Assembly (NCBI RefSeq): GCF_008728515.1
Contig: NC_044990.1
Span: 64,274,879-64,338,878, forward strand
DNA length: 64,000 bases
Origin: Papio anubis
Taxonomy: Eukaryota > Chordata > Mammalia > Primates > Cercopithecidae
Direction: 5' to 3'
A model generated the notes under the pieces. The model made no database searches. It saw only the letters and a list, made by a program, of their open reading frames with translations, and had not been told where the DNA came from. This document shows positions 57,830 through 64,000 of the stretch, one piece after another. Position 1 is the stretch's first letter; each line of letters opens with the position of its first letter. The position numbers and the translations under genes were made by a program.

Positions 57830-58351
57830 GGTCATATTTTTATAAATTGCAAAATATATTAAGATCTGCCAAAATATTTTGATATAAGCCTATCTTCCCT
57901 AGCTCTTAATGAAAATTCTCCATATGTGATTCTAAAATGATGAACGTTGGCTTCTGGGTATGATCATTTGACATAAGAAAATTCTTATAGACTAAACTTT
58001 ATTGGTGCATATTTTAATAAGATAACCTTATCATTTTACCTGGGTGTTCAAAGGTCTATAGAAAATGTATTAATTTCCTTCACCTCCCCTTTCCGAACTC
58101 CATTCTCATGGTACTTTGTCTCAGATAATCTCTACATCTTTCTCAAGTGCTCAGGTTTCTCCTAAAAGACTGACTCTCCACTTTTGAACTGTCCTTATCG
58201 AACTCAGAATCATCTGTTAATGTTTGGCAAATAAATTCATGACTAGGCTGTTTTAGTGATTAAGGTTTTTCTTTTTTCTTTTTTTTTTTTTTTTCACTAG
58301 TTTGACTCGGTCCAAAATCCAAAATTCTCGATAACTTCACTCTCAGTTAAA

Positions 58352-58917
58352 TCCTTTTATTTATTTTTTATTTTACTTTTAGTCTGGGATACATGTGCTG
58401 AATGTGCAGGTTACTTAGGTATACATGTGCCATGGTAGTTTGCTGCACCTATCAACTGTCGTCTGGGTTTTAAGCCCCGCATGCATTAAGTAATTGTCCT
58501 AATGCTCTCCCTCCTCTTTCCCTACACCCCTGACAGGCACCAGTGTGCGATGTTCCCCTCCCTGTGTCCATGTGTTCTCATTGTTCAACTCCCATTTATG
58601 AGTGAGAACATGTGGTGTTTGTTTTTCTGTTCCTGTGTCAGTTTGCTGAGAATGATGGTTTCTAGCTCTATCCATGTCCTTGCAAAAGACATGAACTCAT
58701 TCTTTTTTATGGCTGCATAGTATTCCATGGTGTGTATATGCCACATTTTCTTTATCCAGTCTATCATTGATGAGACTTTGGGTTGGTTCCAAGTCTTTGC
58801 TATTGTGAATAGTGCTGCAATAAACATACATGTGCCTGTGTTTCTATAGTAGAATGATTTATATTCCTTTGGGTATATATCCAGTAATGGGATTGCTCGA
58901 TCAAATGGTATTTCTGG
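58352..58917 (-). mobile_element. L1 3' end (L1P-like), antisense, 5' truncated
   Basis: 'GGGATACATGTGCTGAATGTGCAGG', 'CATGGTAGTTTGCTGCACCTATCAAC', 'GAGTGAGAACATGTGGTGTTTG', 'GGCTGCATAGTATTCCATGGTGTGTATATGCCACATTTTC', 'GGGTATATATCCAGTAATGGGATTGC': reverse complement of L1 ORF2 end plus 3' UTR. The 80-codon minus frame 58585-58827 is the ORF2 C-terminus. Confidence 0.95.
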
Positions 58918-59009
58918 TTCTATAGCTTTGAGTAATCATTAAATTATTATATATTCCTTGTATAGAGATAATATCCTTTCTATTCCTCCACGACTCAAAC
59001 TCTTTGTTT

Positions 59010-59104
59010 AAATACATATGTAACAAACCTGCATGTTATGCACATGTACCCTACAACTTAAAGTATAATAATAATAAATAAATTAAAAAAAAAACAAAAC
59101 AAAC
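59010..59104 (+). mobile_element. L1 extreme 3' tail, sense
   Basis: 'ACATATGTAACAAACCTGCATGTTATGCACATGTACCCTACAACTTAAAGTATAATAATAATAAATAAA' plus an A-rich tail is the last about 90 nt of a young-type L1, opposite in orientation to the L1 at 58352-58917. Confidence 0.88.
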
Positions 59105-60003
59105 AAACTGTTTCTTTTGCCTGAAGTTTACATTATTTGTTGCATATCTAATCTGTCAAAGTCTTATCTGTACTTACAGATCTATTTCAAATCTAATATC
59201 TACCAGAAACAATGATTGATTCTTATGTGACCCCAAAAGTTAAATTAAATGGTAGAAACCTCAGCTGTAGGACCTGCTAATGTGGAAAACAGTTTTGTAT
59301 AATAAAGCCTAGTGGAAACATACCGTATATTATACAGAAGTATAAAATGAATCAGAAAATGAGGTGGCAAAATTTAACAAGAGCTAGATTTAATTATCCT
59401 GCACAAAATAATGTTGGATTGAAACGGAAGACATAGCAATCATCAAATGCTATGAACCACAAAGAAATCCACAGTTTCTCCTAATTTCAATGTAATTAAA
59501 TTCAATCTTATATCATTTGAAGTTATTAAATAACAGTCTTCCAAGATTATATCTACTTTATATCAATGTTATCTTATTCCCCACATTTTATTTCTTTAAT
59601 CTCATTTAAAAAATATTACATAATTGAGATGACATGTGTTCAGAGGACATTAACATTTTAAAATAAATAATCAGTTCTTATAATAAAATCAAAAACATGA
59701 AAAGGAAATTTTATGTTACAAGCAAGATTAGGATGATTATCATGTACCAGACAAAATTTAATTGCATGTTTAATGTTATAGATTATGCTGTGTATTTTAC
59801 TCTAGAACACAAAGTATTACAAAGTATGTGTATATGAATACTATTTTATATAATTTAGTTGTATATGATTTATAATTGAAGATTTATGTATTTTTATGCA
59901 TTCACTAATAATTATTTCTTAAATTCTAAAAGTAGTAATCATAATGTCAAGATTATTAATAAATGTATATTGATCATCGTTAATGGAAAATTACTTTGGT
60001 AAA
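59105..60003. other. AT-rich non-coding stretch
   Basis: No feature recognised. Confidence 0.4.
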
Positions 60004-60066
60004 CACCATATATACACACACATATATGTGTGTGTGTGTGTGTATATATATATATGTATATATAGA
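60004..60066 (+). repeat. (AC/TG/TA)n microsatellite
   Basis: TATACACACACATATATG, then TGTGTGTGTGTGTG, then TATATATATATATG. AC and TG blocks face each other, so the strand can fold on itself. Confidence 0.93.
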
Positions 60067-60067
60067 G

Positions 60068-60235
60068 AGTCTTCACAACAACCCTGTAAATGATATATTA
60101 TTATGATCCTTATTTTACAGGTAATAAAAGTGAAAATTAGAAAAGAAAAATAACTTGCTGAGGGCCACACAGCTGGTAAATAACAGAACAGAGGCATCCA
60201 TTCAGGTCTGGCTGAGTGTAAAAGATCATGCTTTC
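60068..60235 (+). mobile_element. MIR, well preserved
   Basis: 'TTCACAACAACCCTGTAAATGATATATTATTATGATCCTTATTTTACAGG' and 'AATAACTTGCTGAGGGCCACACAGCTGGTAAATAACAGAACAGAGGC' match MIR core order closely. Confidence 0.85.
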
Positions 60236-62704
60236 CTGCCACAGTCAGTTTTCATGAAACATAAAATGCATTAGTTTTGAGTTACTTGACATTTAAAAGT
60301 TAGACAGTTAAGTAAAATATCAAGTGATATATTAGCATAATATAAATCTATTAATTTTCAAATTTAAAAACACTATTGGTTGTGGGTTGTTAAACATATC
60401 TGAAGAGAAAAATATCTTCATAAAGTATTTGTAAGAAAGGTGTTGTTTTTTCAAGAAAAACAAGTTCAAAATCAGATGTCTAACTGGCTATAAATCATTC
60501 TGCAAAAGGTGTGCATGGTAAAATTGTAATTTGTAGTTCAATAACTCCCTCTACTGTTGGCAAATACTAGTGAAAATCATTTAAGAATGTGCCTATATAA
60601 ATGATGTAATACTTTTATTCATTTAAAACACTAAAGCTCATTAAAATGTTTATAATCATTTTCCCTGCCTTTGAAAATTGTGAATCCTAGATTATATTTA
60701 AGAAAACATTTAATTATTTTGAAATGTATAAAAAAACTGTTAAAAGTTAATTTATGGTGAATAATTTATATAATAAATTTATCCTTCCAAAATCAGTCTA
60801 TTTCATAAAGCTGCTTCAGGTGAATATATGTCCTATTAATTCTCACTGGAATGCTAACTCTTTTTTCTATTATATGATTGAAAATTATTTTAAAAATACC
60901 TTCTATTTCATATATTTTCAGGACAGGACAAACTATTACCTAATATATTGTTTTTTCAATAGCTTTATTAGTAAATTTACAGCTCTAAATTTAGTATTGA
61001 ACACAATTTCATAATAACAAATAATACAAATCACAAATACAGAAAGTCATATCATAAATGATCTAACTAAAACATTTTATTACCAATATTTTGTTCCCAA
61101 GGTAAAGGCAGAGCATAGACATTCAAAGGAATATATCATTATTTTGTATTTGCAAAGAATCTTTTGTGTTTTTAATAAGGTGTTTACTAAAATTATATTT
61201 ATTGTAGTAACATTATGTAGATATCAATTAATCTTCTCTACTGTTTATGATAATTAAGAAAAAATAGAAACTTAAAGACTAAAGTATTTGGAAAATTATG
61301 TGTTTCTAATCACAGGAAGCAAAGAAAATTAAGGTTAAATTAATTTGTATAAATCCAGGAAAGGGCATAAAGTGCTTTGCAATCCAGTAAAATTAATTTA
61401 GCAATGGAGTTAACTTATTATTTATATGAATATCAAGTTTAATGATTTACACAATGAAACCTTAAACTTTTATTGTTGGCTCCCCATTTTTATTTCTACT
61501 TTTTAAAAACCTCATATGGATTGCAATGAATTTTTATAATTCAATTTATCTCAACTTCATACAATAAAAATGAATTTCTTGCTTGCACAGACTCCAGTAC
61601 GGTTGTTTCTGAACAGGAATCTCTTGTGTGACTTTGCTCCAAGCAGTAATTAGAGTCCTGCCTCTTTACATTTGTGGTTCTCACAGCTTCTAGGGCTGTT
61701 AAGTTATTCTAGTGATGGAGACAGAGAAAATGAGAGAGAGGGCCTGAAGAATTGACAAACCATTACAGGGCTAGACCTAGAAGTGATGTATATAATATCC
61801 ACTTCATTATATTGGAGCTCTGAATTAACTGGACATTCGTACAAACTAGAAGTTAGTACTAGTATCATTTCTTTACTGTATTTGTCTCTGTCTACAATTT
61901 CTTTTTAAATTACACAGGCGTTAGTATTTTATATTTTTCTTAATTTATGAGCATGATGTAGGTTTTCTTTTGATAAAACATGAAATGATCCCATTTTGCC
62001 TAAAACTGAAAAAGAATATGATTAAATAGAAGTCCTTTCCAGAAAAGAAAAACTTACGGAAAGCCTCGCCTTTGATGTGAAGAAGTATGAGAAAGAGGAA
62101 GAAAAGGATAAAATAAGTTAGAAAGATCATAGGCTTCTTCTCCCTTCTCAATCGGTTTCTTCACCTTGAAGAGGATGATAGTAAATTCCAAATAAGTCCA
62201 AATAAGGTAATAATACAGAAAGTACCAGTAACATTGTTCTCCTGATGTGATCTGCTGGAGGTCATAAGTCTTCAAGAGAATCCTTTCATGTAACTATGTC
62301 CCACATGTGTTCTACGTGAAGTGGATGGCTAATTAAATATTTGTCCGTGCATGTTGCTTGCGGTTTTCAAGAGATACTGAAGTTGTCAGGTGCTCTTTTG
62401 AGTTGATTAATACATGTTTGAAGATAAGCTTCAATTGTCAGTGCCAAAGTTTACATTCTTGCACATGTGTTTTTGTTATCTGAAAAAAATAACTTCCCGT
62501 TTTATTTGTCCTAAAATGTAGCTAGGCACATGCACTTTTCTCGTCTAGACAGATATTTTAATCAAATTGTCAAGCTAATATTTGTGATGGTAATAAATTT
62601 AGTATTTTAAATGCATTGGAGAATATAAGCATTCTTATAGTCTGCCTTCCCACACTGGGATATGGCATGTGTTTCTATTTATTCCTGTCATTTAAAAATT
62701 ATTC
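60236..62704. other. AT-rich non-coding stretch with one exon-like patch
   Basis: No interspersed repeat seen. The 62054-62275 minus strand has a 73-codon frame followed by a donor-like GTAAGT (see findings), unproven as a gene. Confidence 0.4.
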
Positions 62705-62994
62705 TTTTTTGTTCTTTTTGAGACAGTCTTGCTCAGTCACCAGGTTGGAGTGCAGTGGTGTGATCTCAGCTCACTGCAACCTCCACTTCCTGGGTTCAAG
62801 TGATTCCCCTGCCTCTGCCTCCCAAGTAGCTGGGATTACAGGCATGTGCCAACACGCCCGGCTAATTTTTGTATTTTAGTAGAGACGGGGTTTCACCATG
62901 TTGGCCAAGATGGTCTCGATCTCCTGACCTCATGATCTGCCCGCCTTGGCCTCCCAAAGTGCTGGGATTGCAGGTGTGAGTCACTGTGCCTGGC
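62705..62994 (-). mobile_element. Alu (S-like), antisense
   Basis: 'TTTTTGAGACAGTCTTGCTCAGTCACCAGG' to 'GTGTGAGTCACTGTGCCTGGCC', near full length with small deletions. Confidence 0.94.
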
Positions 62995-63965
62995 CCATTA
63001 AAGCTTTATAATTATATTAATAGATAATCACATATATTCTAGTTTTTTTTAACATAATTTTTGTAATCAAGGAAGACATTTGGTGTGTTTTGAACTGTTT
63101 TATGTTTAATTTACTGAACTCCTTTTGTGGCTCTTGTTTTGAAACATTTTTCAGTTTCTTTCTGTATCTCTAATTTCAAAATGTTGCTATGTATGAAAAT
63201 AAGCTCAAACTGGAGTTGCTTTGTAGATTATTTTAATCATGTACAAGGTTGTACAAAACATGTAATCATATTCCTTTGAGGTTAAACATGAACTAAAGTA
63301 TACTATTATAATTGTATCAAAATAAGTTAATTTTTTAATTTTATGAATAACTTCTGACCAACTAAGTGTTGACTAACTTCCTCATTTATAACGTTTAACA
63401 TGTCTAGAAATCAGTATCAAAGCAACAAAATGGTTGGATAAATGCCAACTGTTTTTATATGTACTTTAAAAGGCATCTGTGTAACAGACATGTATTATTT
63501 GCAGTAATGGGAAAGATCAAAGAGATACTTAGTACTCTGCCCACACATATGCAAAACAGTCAATTTAGTTTATATAATGAAAAACAGGTTGCCAAAAATA
63601 TAACACTTGTCCATCTGTTCCTTCACTTAATGTGGAGTTTTATCCCAAACCCTCACGTAGATAAATCTGAGTAATTCTAAGTAATGCTGTTCTAGAGGCT
63701 TATTTCTGCACTTGAATGAATTTGTCCATAAGGCAACAATATTTAAAGCTTTCTCTGTTTAAAAAACATGTATTTCTTAGTAAGCTAAGTGATCTATAAT
63801 TTTACATTATCTTTGATCTATGTTGCTATTGCAAATAGGAATGACAAATAAACCTAAACAAATATCTTATTTAAGAAATAGTAACACAACAAAAATTTGT
63901 AGTTTTGTTTCAAAGTCAGTTTAAAAATCACTCATTGTGAAATGACTCACTGCTTCCCCACCATT
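62995..63965. other. AT-rich non-coding stretch
   Basis: No feature recognised; a 71-codon plus ORF (63459-63674) lacks any recognisable domain. Confidence 0.4.
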
Positions 63966-63971
63966 AAATGA

Positions 63972-64000
63972 CTACACACACACACACACACACACACACA
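63972..64000 (+). repeat. (AC)n microsatellite, cut by window end
   Basis: At least 14 AC dinucleotides running to the last base. Confidence 0.97.

Noticed and set aside
58585..58827. 80-codon ORF with 'WIKKMWHIHTMEYYAAIKKNE' (also at 16919-17161)
   Set aside because: C-terminal end of L1 ORF2 in 5'-truncated, inactive copies.
60004..60066. Possible long palindrome
   Set aside because: It is an AC/TG/TA microsatellite whose self-complementarity follows from simple repeats, unlike the unique-sequence palindrome at 52068-52145.
1..64000. CRISPR arrays, operons, tRNA or rRNA genes
   Set aside because: Read on both strands: no regularly spaced direct repeats, no tRNA or snRNA consensus recognised; tRNA-like matches are only within MIR SINE relics.

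Overview
The window is primate nuclear DNA, most likely from an Old World monkey (Cercopithecidae). It is dense in Alu, L1, L2, MIR, MaLR LTR and Tigger/hAT relics, has one intron-containing vertebrate gene, and shows no prokaryotic gene organisation. Two Alus (11954-12251 and 54722-55032) carry base changes that I associate from memory with the cercopithecid AluYR lineage, such as 'GGCTTGAGCCACC' and 'CCACCTCGCCCGG' on the antisense strand of the first. That makes macaque, baboon or guenon likelier than ape, but it is an inference.

The only protein-coding gene I can support is SLITRK6 on the minus strand. Its complete 841-codon reading frame lies in one exon (37163-39688). The coding exon begins at a splice acceptor at 39712, only 24 nt upstream of the start codon. 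A strong minus-strand donor at 42129/42130 marks the 3' end of a non-coding first exon, giving an intron of about 2.4 kb. The product is a single-pass neuronal and sensory membrane protein with two extracellular leucine-rich-repeat modules and a Trk-like tyrosine-containing tail.

From 1 to 31.5 kb the window is a repeat mosaic: Alus, a CR1/L2-clade LINE, L1s, Tigger and MER30-type DNA transposons, and MaLR LTRs. From about 31.5 to 45 kb it is strikingly poor in young repeats, and SLITRK6 sits inside this zone. From 45 to 64 kb repeats return. This part holds a three-level nest (Tigger-like element, containing a MER1-like hAT element, containing an Alu) whose distal end is folded into a perfect 78-bp palindrome. 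It also holds a duplicated 252-bp repeat, a minus-strand THE1/MST-type LTR, two L1 3' ends in opposite orientation, and TA/TG microsatellites. Most short ORFs here are repeat-derived or chance AT-rich frames.

I found no convincing new biological system. The observations most worth following are the spacerless palindrome at 52068-52145, the three-codon upstream ORF whose stop overlaps the SLITRK6 start codon, the repeat-depleted zone around SLITRK6, and the 252-bp duplicate pair. Family names for ancient repeats come from recognition by eye, and their subfamilies are uncertain.
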